Shown one piece after another: positions 22,725-32,675 of a stretch of DNA of 64,000 nt; the first letter of the stretch is position 1; each line of letters begins with the position of its first letter. The stretch comes from Simmondsia chinensis. Lineage: Eukaryota; Streptophyta; Magnoliopsida; Caryophyllales; Simmondsiaceae. Under the pieces are notes generated by a model that saw only the letters and a program-made list of their open reading frames with translations, had not been told where the DNA came from and made no database searches. The stretch spans positions 23,001,387 through 23,065,386 of the forward strand of contig JAGTTD010000014.1 of the NCBI GenBank assembly GCA_018398585.1, written 5' to 3'. Position numbers and translations under genes: made by a program.

Positions 22725-23660
22725 TAAGTCATGTTTGGATCATGAAATTGAAGCCTAGAGTTCCAAATCAAGTTTGGTTTACCTACTAGAGTTGAAATTA
22801 CAATTCCACTGCCCAAATTCTAGGAATTATATTTTAACTGAAATCATACATTTCAATTCCTAGGAGTGAAAATAAGGAGTTACAATTCTATATTAACTTC
22901 ATTGACCTGAAACCAAAATTGACCCCACTTGATTAACACAAGTTCAAGATGACTTAAAATTGAAAGATTTAGCTACAACCTAAAATTGGACTTGAACCTT
23001 GCAATTACTCAACTCAAATGACTTAAACTTGAAATGACAGAAATCAACTTAACTTAAAGGTCAAAGAAACCCAACGTGACTGACGAAAACTCAAGATGAC
23101 CCAAATCCACAAAATGAAACTATTCGACTTGAATGTGATTTAAACAAGCTAAGCTAAATTTGAAATGACTCGAGCAAATTAACCCAAAACTTAATATGAC
23201 CCAAATCCAAAATAATTCGACCCATGTTAAACTCAGCGTAAGATGACTTGAAATTTGAAATGATACAACCTGTTTGTTGCAAAACTAAGATACTTGAGCT
23301 CGAAACGACCTGAATCAACTCAAACTCGATCTCTTCTAGCTTGATTCCCGAAAAGACCTAACACGGTTAATTGAAATTTGAGAAGACTGGAGTGCCAAAT
23401 GATCTAACGTAATACTTGACACGATTTGATTCGAAACTTGAATAACTCAAAGTCACACTGAATCGCTTGGACCATAATAACTTGAATGCAATGGGTACCA
23501 CTCTAACCAAATTCCAGCGACTTGATTGACCAAAAACCTATGATGACTGGATTCATTACGGAATTATAATTCCGGCCTCTAGTTTTTTTGATAAGCCAAA
23601 TAAAGAAATTTTAATTTTAATATCATAGTTTTATAATTAAATTTTAATTTTATATGTCAA
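22725..23660. repeat. Degenerate repeat rich in ACTTGAAATGA words
   Basis: The words 'GACTTGAA', 'TTGAAATGAC' and 'GACCCAAATC' recur irregularly between 22930 and 23530. They lie between partly inverted segments with AATTACAATTCC (about 22797) and GGAATTATAATTCCGG (about 23560). It is probably an old MITE with internal satellite-like repeats. No coding signal. Confidence 0.4.
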
Positions 23661-23712
23661 ACAGAGTCCGTGGAAAATAGTTGAGGGGGTTCTGTATTCG
23701 AAGCTAAAATAA

Positions 23713-23779
23713 TGGGCCGAGAGCAGCCCAACGGGAACAGTAATTGCCTAGGGTTTACTTCAACTCCCCCACGTATAAA
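23713..23779 (+). promoter_or_regulatory. NOP58 promoter: site II motifs, telo-box, TATA
   Basis: TGGGCC at 23713-23718 and AGCCCA at 23725-23730 (TGGGCT on the other strand) are site II elements. TAGGGTTT at 23749-23756 is an inverted telo-box (AAACCCTA), and TATAAA lies at 23774-23779. This set is typical of plant ribosome-biogenesis genes driven in dividing cells. A leader intron from 23880 (CAG/GTACTT) to 24044 (TTAG) with a CT repeat at 23887-23902 is plausible. Confidence 0.7.
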
Positions 23780-24067
23780 CTTCCCTCCTTTTCCCAAACC
23801 CTCACTCTTTCTTCCTTCTCCCTCTCCCTCTACGCTGCACTCGTTGGGGTTTTGTCGCCCTTTTTTCCCTCCCCGACAGGTACTTCATCTCTCTCTCTCT
23901 CTCTGCTGTGTAAATTTTAGGTCTTTTAGTTGTGAAATTTGTATCAAAACTGCTGGTTTGAGCACGATTTTTGATTGAAATTGGGAGTGATGAATGTTCT
24001 ATCGAAGTTTTGAATGTTTGATTCTTGTTTATTTGGGTAATTAGGTGAACTTTTGAGGGCTGAAAAA

Positions 24068-27000
24068 ATGCTAGTATTGTTCGAAACACCTGCGGGATTT
24101 GCCCTATTCAAGGTTTTAGACGAGGGAAAGCTCTCCAAAGTTGAGGTATGACGTTTCTTTTTGTTCGTTCTACTGTGCTGTTTTTGGTAAGTTGCATATT
24201 GGTACTCGTCAGTTTCTGTGTATTAATTTTTAAGTTCATAAAGTTTGTGAAATATTGTTCTTTTATAGCGACGGGAGCGCTCTTTGAAGCAATGGGCTGT
24301 TTTTGTTGTTGTAAACTTTGTAAAATAATTTCTTAATACAAAAGTTACATATATTTAATTAAATAGTCTAAATAACGGTGTGAAGGGTGTAAATATTGCC
24401 GTTGTTTGTTGGTAAACCCACGATTTTGCTACTATTTCCCTCATTCTATACATGAGCTAGTAAAGAAGAGTTGGATGAGAGACCTATTTGACACCCTCGT
24501 TTGGACTATTTTGTTTAATACGTTTAACTTTTAGACTAAACTATTATTTTACAAAGTTTGTGGATTGAAGAATTGATACACTAAAACTCATGTACTAATA
24601 TGTATTTATCCTTCGCTTTTGCTAATTGGTGTGGTAAGGAAATTAAAATTTAGGCACAATTAATTATTGTGATTTTATGTTGTAGGACTTATGGAAGGAG
24701 TTTACTGCACCAGACACAGCTAGAAAGGTATTACGATGTTCTTTGAATAATATTGTGGTTTGCCTTGTATTCTACCTTAACCATATTTTGCATCAGTGAA
24801 ATCAAAAGGGAACCTAGAAGCAGTGGATTTAGGGCCTGAGATTTCAACTTTAAAAATTGCAATACATATGTTGTTACTTTAAACTATAATTTTTACACTT
24901 GAAGTCCACCCTAAATCCCAATGTTCATCGAATTTAAATTAAACAAACTTCAGATGATAAACTTAATTAAAATAAAGCTCATAAATTTCTTGTACTGTTT
25001 TTAATTTTGATTTCCTATCAACTATGTTCTTATGTGACTTTAAACATATAAGGAGATATTTAATACTAGAAATAGATGTCACATGTTAACTTTTAGTTGC
25101 AGTATTTGTTCGAATCAAGCTTAGGTCATCTTTTCTTGTAATGTAAAAAAGAAAGATCAAACTTATGTCATCAACCTGGTATAAACTAATTATGAGCTTT
25201 TATGTAACTGACTACTATGGGTAAAATTGGTCCATTACTTAAAATTAGTCAACTGTCTAAATTCCATAGTATGAGGTAACAAATTTCTACTAAATCATTA
25301 GTTTAGTTCTGGAAACAAAATAAACTATCAAAGCTAGTAATTATGGTATTACCTTTATAATAATTTATGGGTTATTTATACCAAAGGTCCCTGTACTTTT
25401 TTCATTATGTCAATTTACTCTTTGTACTTTTAATTGTGTCAACTTAGTTCCTCTGCAATTTATATTGTGTCAGTGTAATCCTTTGTTCAAATTTAAGTCA
25501 AGTTATTGACATAATTTTTAACGGTATTGTCAAGTAGATGCAAGTAACCTAGTATAAATCCACTTATTAATTCAATTCATGGCTGAACCATTAAAAATTT
25601 CATCAACAATTTAACATTGATTTTACTTTAAGGACCAAATTGACACTAAATCAATTATACGGGGACTAAATTGACACAATGGTAAAGTGTTAATAACCTT
25701 TTATTTAGTTAGTATGCTTGTTAAAATATTATATCCATTTCCTATAGAAGTTTCTTGCACATTCATATATAGGTAAGAAACAAGTTATATTGCGAATTTG
25801 TGTGAGATTTTTTATGGTTAATTGAAATCTAGACTCTGCAGTAAATTGAAGTAGCTACATTGTTTTTTCAAAAATGTATGTTATTGGCTTTTTGAAAAGA
25901 ATAGTTTTAAATGAACTCCTTTTTTAGGAAGAAGTATAGTATAACCTTGATAAATTAATACCCTTGGGGCCATGAAAATTTATTAATTAATCGAGATATT
26001 ATTTGCCACATTGGTCCCTAGTCGGGACCGGCAAAAAATATTATTTAATCGAGGTTATTAATTTATCAAGGTTATGCTGTATATGATAACAGCTTTAATA
26101 AAAACTAGTGTCTATTTGTAATAGAAGAGAAACTGAGGAAGGAGGTCCTTCTTTAGTGAACATTCCAGATCCGCCACTAACCAACAACACCACTAAACAA
26201 CAACACATCTTTATCTTGCATGGAATCATTTAGAAGATGTTTCTGGATAACTTTATCTTGCATTTAGATTTTACTAACTTGTAGTGCAAGTTCAACTTAG
26301 GTTTACTATGTTTTAGCTAGGCTACTCTTGTTATATTATGAAAGTTTAAGTGAATACGGTGTTAGAAGCTAATGCCTTTTTGGTTCTTTGGTCTTTCTGA
26401 TCTTGTAGGATCATTTCATTTCTTAGGTTTGTGGGTATGGGTCACGTGTTTAGGTGATGGGGGATGTGTTTGTGGTCTTTGTGTTTTTACTGGGATGCTA
26501 CGACTCCACTCTGTTTGATTTTATGTACTAATATGCTGTCCCTTCCCCCAAATTTTTTGAGAGATTGTAAAATAGTTGTATTATAATGGTGGGAACATAA
26601 ATGGAACTGCATTCTTCTTTTTTACATCTTTCTTCAAACAAAATGAGAGAAAAGGAAAGACCCCTTGATTCTAAGTTACTGCATGAAGGTCAAGAGGTTG
26701 ATTTAAGTAAGGACTTCACTTGCATGCTTAATATTAGCAGCTATTAAGATCGCCATTGTTTTTAATGTGTGGATCTGACAATCTTCAATCTTCTACAGGT
26801 TGTCAAGCTAAAAGCTTTTGATAAGTTTGAGAATACTGCAGAAGCTCTATCCGCAGCTACCTTGTTGATTGACAGCAAACCAAGCAAAGGGCTGCGGAAA
26901 TTTTTGCGTGCTCATTGCGAGGGTGAAACGTTAGCAGTTGCTGATTCCAAGCTGGGAAATGCGATAAAGGAGAAACTGGTTGGTGACATTTCATCACATC

Positions 27001-30000
27001 TTACTTTAAATTGTTGTTTTCTTGTTCCAAATATCTCATGTCAATTGGTTGTATTTTTCGTTGCAGCAAATTGAGTGTGTTCATAATAATGCTGTCATGG
27101 AGCTAATGAGGGGAGTGAGAAGTCAATTGACTGAACTTATTTCTGGCCTGGCAACTCAAGATTTAGCTCCAATGAGCTTGGGATTGTCTCACAGCTTGTC
27201 GAGATACAAGTTAAAATTCAGCCCAGAAAAGGTGATTTCTGTTCTCAGCTTTTGCTGATCCTCTTCGAACCAAGTAGTCTTCCTATCATACACTCCTTTT
27301 ATGGGCTTGTATTTACTGACAAATTTCTTTATCCAATAATCCTCCAGGTAGATACTATGATTATTCAAGCCATAGGTTTATTGGATGATCTTGACAAAGA
27401 GCTTAACACATATGCTATGAGAGTCCGAGAGTGGTATGGTTGGCATTTTCCCGAGCTTGCGAAGATTGTACAAGACAACATAATTTACGCCAAGACAGTA
27501 AAGTTGATGGGAAACCGAACAAATGCTGCAAGTTTGGATTTTTCTGAGGTAGGCATTGTCTTTTGTGCTGAGATCCTTTGGTGATATGTAGTGAAATGGC
27601 GTTGTATTTGTAGAATTTTTCTCTTGCTTGCGGACTCTGTTTCTTTTAATTTCAGCTAGGCATCAGTTGATGATGGTTTGATTATGAAGTAAGGATCTTA
27701 GAAGAAGGGTGAAGCCTGAAAGCCTATTCATTTGTTTTGGGGAATTTTATCACTTAGATACCCCAAAGTTTGAGGATTATAACTTAGGTATCTTGATGTT
27801 TTATTATGTACAATGAGAATTTTGTAGCTAGGGCACCTTTTGGAGTCTGAAGAACTGTCGAAAAATGTTGACTTGGCTCATATTTCCAACATAAATTGGT
27901 ATCCTCGCGAAAATGCAAACACTGGCATAATATTGACATGTTATCTTTTGCTCTGGCCTAGTGTCTGTTTTGTTGGAATGCAGTAAGGTTTTTCAAAAAA
28001 TGCTAACATGATGCGCGTATATGGTAATCGTATGACATGCTTGTAATTTCCATCTAAAGTTCATCAAATTTTCCTAACAATACCTAATTAAGCCTTTGAG
28101 GGAGCCCTTGAGGCACTAGGTCTGTTGTTGTTGTTGTTGTTGTAATACCTAATTAAGCTATAGGGTATCTAGGTGATAAAACTTTAGAAATTCAAGGTGC
28201 TTTCTTTATATATGGTAAAATGTCAGGGTACTTATATGATAAATCCTCAAACTTGAGTACAGCTAAATGATAAATTCATATATATCGTTGGTAAATGAGT
28301 AATGCCAGAGGAAAATATATGGGGAAAAGTGTCAGGTGGTCAGAGAATAATTTATTTTGGTTGGTATGTTGTATTTACAGATATTGCCTGAGGAAGTTGA
28401 GACAGAATTGAAAGAAGCCGCCGTGATATCTATGGGAACTGAAGTTAGTGATTTGGATCTGATCAACATCAAGGAACTATGTGACCAAGTTTTGTCCCTT
28501 GCTGAATACCGAGCTCAGCTTTATGACTATTTGAAAAGCAGAATGAACACAATTGCGCCAAATTTGACTGCTCTTGTGGGAGAACTTGTTGGGGCTCGTC
28601 TCATTGCCCATGGTGGGAGCTTGTTGAATCTCGCGAAGCAGCCAGGGAGTACGGTTCAGATACTTGGAGCAGAAAAGGCACTTTTCCGAGCTCTGAAAAC
28701 AAAGCATGCAACCCCTAAATATGGGCTTATATATCATGCCTCTTTGATTGGCCAGGCTGCCCCTAAACACAAGGGGAAAATTTCACGGTCTCTTGCAGCC
28801 AAGACGGCCTTGGCAATTCGATATGATGCTCTTGGTGATAACCCAGATAACTCTATGGGTCTGGAAAACCGAGCCAAGGTAACAATCCATTCTTTTTTCC
28901 TATCCCAAAAAAAAAAAAAAAAAAAAAGAAACAATCCATTCTTAGGGTATAAAAGATCATTCACGTGCATTCACCTAAGGATAGTTGGTTCTTTGGCTTA
29001 ATGTTAAAGCCTCTTTAATAAATAGGTCTGGAGTGAAATCCAAAAAAATTATCACTCCTAATATTAATAAAACAACAATGATATGAGGATGGCATATGTA
29101 CAATGTTCCAGCCTTGAGCAGCACAATAGCAATTTGTGTGAAAGAGGCATGTGAGAATATAAACCATTCTAGCTTTCACATAATAGCTTAACCTTTTGAA
29201 TATTTGACAACTATAGAACCTGAATTTCTTAATTCACCTCTCTTCGCAGCATGTTTCTTACATGTTCTCCATTGCTTTTCTTACAACAGCTTGAAGCGCG
29301 ATTGAGAAGTCTAGAGGGTAGGGAGTTGGGCCGATCTGCTGGTTCAGCCAAGGGCAAGCCAAAGATAGAGGTCTACAACAAGGATCTCAAAAAGGAGGCT
29401 GGAGCTTTAATTACCCCAGCCAAGGTACCATTATTTGTTGATCATTATTTTCCTTCTTTTGGGATTTTGTGAGGACTCCTGTTATTAGACTAGTTGCAAG
29501 TAGGGTTATAAATGAGCCTATCTTATGACAATTTATTAGCTTAAATATGCTTAATTGAGCCTAGTTTGAGCCTGAACAAGCCCTAACAAGTCTTGTTCAA
29601 GCTTTAAATGAGTTTGAATAAGACAAGCAGAGTTTAGAATATGATAAGTTGGGTTTGAGCTCAATCAAGCCGACCAAGTCCACCCAAGCCTATCTAAGCC
29701 TTGCTTGAACTTGAAGTTTCAAGTTAGTTAGATTTGATCAGAGCCCAAGCCGTCATAAACGCAAATAAGCCAAGTTGAACATCGAGCTTCAGAGGCCTGG
29801 CTTAGCTTAGCTCATAGACACCTCTAGTTGCAAGATCCTACATTGGAGGTGTGAATAGAGTGACATCAAATGTAAGTTTTGGTGCATATATGGGGATCTC
29901 TTCTGTCAAATCTTTCGCCAAGCTCAAGACCTGAATGGAATTTAATAGAGATTGTGTACGTACTTAAAATTTCTTTTTTTGTTTTGTTTTTTTTTTTCTT

Positions 30001-30501
30001 TTTCTTTTTTCCTTGGTGCAGACATACAATCCTGCGGCTGATTCTACCCTTGGAAAGACCGAAGACACTTCAGCCAAGAAAGAGGCCAATGCGGTGCCTA
30101 TGGAAGAGGAGGCTGCGAATGTTTCGAAGAAAGAGAAGAAGGAGAAGAAGAAGAAGACAGCCACTGATGTTGAGGACATTGGAATCGCCAACAGGGAAGA
30201 CGATGAAGAATCACGAGGCGAAAAGAAGAAAGAAAAAAAAGAGAAGAAGAAAAAGAAGCAAAACCAAGAGAATGGAGAGAAGCCTGAAGGAGAGGACGGC
30301 GAACGGGAGCTAGAAATTAAGGAAAAGAAGAAGAAGAAGAAGAAGGAAAACCGTGCTGACAGTGAGGACGGAAACGCTGAAGACGGAGAGAAGAAGAAGA
30401 AAAAGAAGAGAAAATATGAGGATGACGGGGAAACTGCCACAGAAACGCCAAGCGGTAAAAAAGAGAAAAAGAAGAAGAAAAAGAGCACCAGCAAAGAATA
30501 G
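24068..30501 (+). CDS. NOP58: NOP58 (NOP5), core protein of box C/D snoRNPs
   Basis: Eight coding exons: 24068-24145, 24686-24727, 26799-26978, 27067-27231, 27348-27548, 28381-28878, 29290-29424 and 30022-30501. All introns are GT-AG and all junctions phase 0, giving 592 residues. The start [16 protein letters not shown] is the conserved NOP5 N-terminus. The coiled-coil middle and the Nop domain are encoded mainly by exon 6, with [20 protein letters not shown] and [20 protein letters not shown]. Exon 8 is a long charged tail dominated by KKEKK and EDGE runs, typical of eukaryotic Nop58. The protein works in the nucleolus with NOP56, fibrillarin and the 15.5K protein to guide rRNA 2'-O-methylation. 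The frame is intact throughout and the gene looks functional despite MITE and retroposon insertions in introns 1, 2, 5, 6 and 7. Confidence 0.96.
24305..24610. mobile_element. Foldback MITE in NOP58 intron 1
   Basis: The left part (TTTGTAAAATAATTTCTTAA, ending AATAGTC) is an inverted match of the right part (ACTATTATTTTACAAAGTTT, ending in ATACACTAAAACTCATG). A relative sits in a PAP intron at about 50485-50865. Exact ends uncertain. Confidence 0.6.
25375..25705. mobile_element. Foldback MITE of the 'TTGTGTCAATTTAGTCC' family
   Basis: The left arm begins GGTTATTTATACCAAAGGTC and the inverted right arm GGTTATTAACACTTTACC. Relatives lie at about 34680-35050 and 13590-20475. Confidence 0.65.
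25937..26081. mobile_element. Emigrant-like (pogo/Tc1-mariner) MITE
   Basis: A 145-bp element with inverted ends TAGTATAACCTTGATAAATT and TACAGCATAACCTTGATAAA (minus strand), flanked by TA (25935-25936 and 26082-26083). The other copy of the surrounding block at about 35280-35295 has the TA site empty, which proves insertion. The ATAACCT-TATAAATTAATA ends match the Emigrant group. Confidence 0.85.
27657..27726 (+). ncRNA. Candidate box C/D snoRNA-like segment in NOP58 intron 5
   Basis: TGATGA (27668-27673, box C) and CTGA (27716-27719, box D) are enclosed by a 5-bp terminal stem TAGGC (27657-27661) and GCCTA (27722-27726), 70 nt in all. The box C spacing is a little long and no rRNA target was identified. 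This could be chance. Confidence 0.25.
27740..28285. mobile_element. Mutator-like foldback MITE in NOP58 intron 5
   Basis: The left arm (AATTTTATCACTTAGATACC, then TTTGAGGATTATAACTTAGG) is an inverted match of the right arm (GATAAATCCTCAAACTTGAG and GTATCTAGGTGATAAAACTT). The words are those of the 13644-14247 element. Target duplication not resolved. It contains the 50-bp LINE tail at 28094-28143. Confidence 0.6.
28094..28143 (+). mobile_element. 50-bp RTE LINE tail insertion in NOP58 intron 5
   Basis: The insert consists of the last bases of the RTE 3' end (AGCCCTTGAGGCACTAGG) plus a (TTG)n tail. It is flanked by perfect 15-bp repeats AATACCTAATTAAGC at 28079-28093 and 28144-28158, the mark of target-primed reverse transcription. 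Confidence 0.9.
28895..28929 (+). mobile_element. Tail-only poly(A) retroposon at NOP58 intron 6 donor
   Basis: A 35-bp insert, mostly A, lies between perfect 14-bp repeats AACAATCCATTCTT (28881-28894 and 28930-28943). It lies 16 nt inside the intron, leaving the donor GT at 28879 intact. Confidence 0.8.
29501..29826. mobile_element. hAT-like MITE in NOP58 intron 7
   Basis: A 326-bp element with perfect 8-bp repeats GTTGCAAG at 29493-29500 and 29827-29834 and ends TAGGGTTATAAATGAGCC and TAGAGGTGTCTATGAGC (minus strand). The inside is full of AAGCC/GAGCTT words. It is the best-defined member of the repeat also seen at about 3033, 31500, 40750 and 60305. Confidence 0.85.
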
Positions 30502-32449
30502 GGTTGATAATTATGGTCAATTAGTGCAAATCTACAAATTTTGGGTTCCTTGTCTGAAGGCGTAATATGTTGTGGGAGCTGTGTAAAATTTGGTGTTCAT
30601 GAGGCCGTAGTGTTCTCTGTTTATTAGACTCTTCTTGGACTGCCTTTTGGTGGGGTTGAGGTTTTTTAAGCTATGTATGTTGAGAGAAATTTGCTTAGTT
30701 GATGTTTTTAAGCTCTAATCTCATTGTTTTTGTTGTCCCCAGAGCAGTTGTCATCTGCCTCTTTTTGTGTGTTTGCCATTCAATTGACTTTGGAAAATTA
30801 TATTAGGTGTAGGTAGGTATATGTTTCAGCGTTTATCAAGAGTTATTCTTATGTTTTAATGTAATTGAAGTATTTGGAGGTTTAGAATTGTTTTTTTTAC
30901 TTAGGTAGGACAATGCTATAATGGCACGCAACATTAAGCTTTTCATCACATGCTCATCAAGTTTACGAACTCAACACTTAGACTAGACCCTTGCACTGTT
31001 ACAATTTTTTAGGGCATATTAATATGAGATTCTGTAAATTTTGTTATTAAATGCAAGTGATTACATATGTTTTTAATTTAATAATTTGTTTCTTGAATTT
31101 TATAATTGAACATAGTTCACAGTCTTACACTTTAATGCAACTTGTTGAGTCAATATCTCTTTAATGCTACAGCATATGTAATACATAGATGAAACAGACA
31201 TCAACATGTATAGTACTTGGCGACTAAAATTTCATTTTGAATGCGAATTGATTCATTGCGATAGTAGATCGATCAATACATGTTTTAATGATAATACTAT
31301 TTCTTGAACGTCATCCATTTTTCAAGTCACAAACCAAAGATGCCAAATAGCCCATTGTTCTTCAAATTTAAATTTGAAGCTCCTAATTTGATACATATTT
31401 TGACAATAATACTATTTATTAAACATATTCACATCAAATTTAACGTTATCAAGGATACGGAATAGCCCAACAACCAATTAGCCGTATAAACGAATTAAGT
31501 CTGAGCTTACCAAGTCAAGGGTCGAATTGTGAATATTTAGATCTGCTTGCGGCTTGCTAGAAGCTTATTGAGCTTGAAAACTTTAGGCTCGAAATTGGCT
31601 CATCATAGACTGGGCTCTTGAGTTTGAACCAACTTTACAAGCTCTAAGATAAGCTTACTTTCTTAGGCTTATTTAAACTCGATATAAGCTTGTCCGAGCT
31701 CGACGAAACTCAAATTTAAGTCATTTAGATTCAAACTTGGCTCATTTGAACACATTATTTTATAAATAGTATCAAGATTTACTCATTTAAACTCGTAAGT
31801 CTATGAGCTTGAACTATACTAGGCTCAAACACAACTCATCAGAATACAGATTAAATGCAGCTCTACTCAAGCTCAAAATAAATTGACCCTTTTGAGCTTT
31901 ATGACAATTCAACAAACGAGGATTTACAAGCCGACTCGAGCCGTTTAAGCCACTATAAGCAAGGTTCAAATGAGCTAAATGTTTCAAAGTAAAGGTTTGT
32001 CTTCTAATATCTAAATAAGAGATCTTAGGTTTAAAGTCTATTACATCTCTTTCAAATATAGATTAAGTTGTTATACATTCAGGGATGTGGATAAAAAAAT
32101 GTGTTATTTACATTATTAGTCGCTTATTTTTTCAACTTTGTTCAAATTAGTTCTTCGTCTTTTTTTTTCCTTTCAAATTGTTCCCTTATATTTTATTTTA
32201 TTACAAAATTAGTCCATCATATTGTAACTAAAATTAAGTAAAATATAAGAAACTAATTTTATTATAAAATAAAATATGAGGGACTATTTTAAATTAAAAA
32301 AAAATTTAGTTTTAATAATAAATTTAATAAAATAAAACACTAATTTAAATAAAATTAGAAACAACGGTGTAAATAACTCAATAAAAAGGCAAGGTTCAAA
32401 TTTGCGTAAATTTGAAGCTGCGCTGCCCGCAAAGAAGGTTGTAGTTGCC
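30502..32449. other. Intergenic region between NOP58 and HASTY fragment
   Basis: The first few hundred bases are the NOP58 3' UTR and flank. From about 31480 to 31990 there is a degenerate copy of the GAGCTC/AAGCTT-word MITE. From about 32130 a short foldback MITE with ATTAGTCCATCATAT-like and inverted words is likely. No coding sequence supported. Confidence 0.5.
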
Positions 32450-32462
32450 CTCTCCAAACACT

Positions 32463-32644
32463 ATATAAGTCTCCCCTTCGTCTATTTCTCTCTCTCCCCC
32501 CACTTTCGCTTGACGCTTTTCGCTTGCCAGTGTAGCTGTCAGCAACGAAACATTCGTTTTCTTCGTCTCGGCGCCATTGATATTTATTGGATTCTCTGAT
32601 CGAACCAGAAGAAATCAAAACCCTAGGAGAGAGAAAAACCCTAG
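32463..32644 (+). promoter_or_regulatory. HASTY promoter TATA box and telo-box-like leader motifs
   Basis: TATATAA at 32463-32469 is followed by a CT-rich leader. Two AAACCCTAG motifs (about 32618-32626 and 32636-32644) precede the ATG at 32676. This appears to be an intact core promoter on a gene fragment. Confidence 0.6.
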
Positions 32645-32675
32645 CTTAAACCCTTTCAGAAAAGCAAAAATTCAA

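Larger units (their letters stand above)
25318..26285. repeat. Repeat block in NOP58 intron 2, second copy near HASTY fragment
   Basis: This block is closely repeated at 34633-35470 in the same order and orientation. It contains a foldback MITE (about 25375-25705) and ends beyond a hAT-type terminus (GATCCGCCACTA, 26171-26182). The NOP58 copy carries an additional 145-bp Emigrant-like MITE. Confidence 0.8.

Noticed and set aside
27252..27584. Separate gene on + strand
   Set aside because: It is intron 4 read-through joined to NOP58 exon 5; splice sites and the family alignment place it inside NOP58.
29964..30494. 176-residue serine/phenylalanine-rich minus-strand ORF
   Set aside because: It is the antisense of the lysine/glutamate-rich NOP58 exon 8 and only reflects AAG/GAA repeats.
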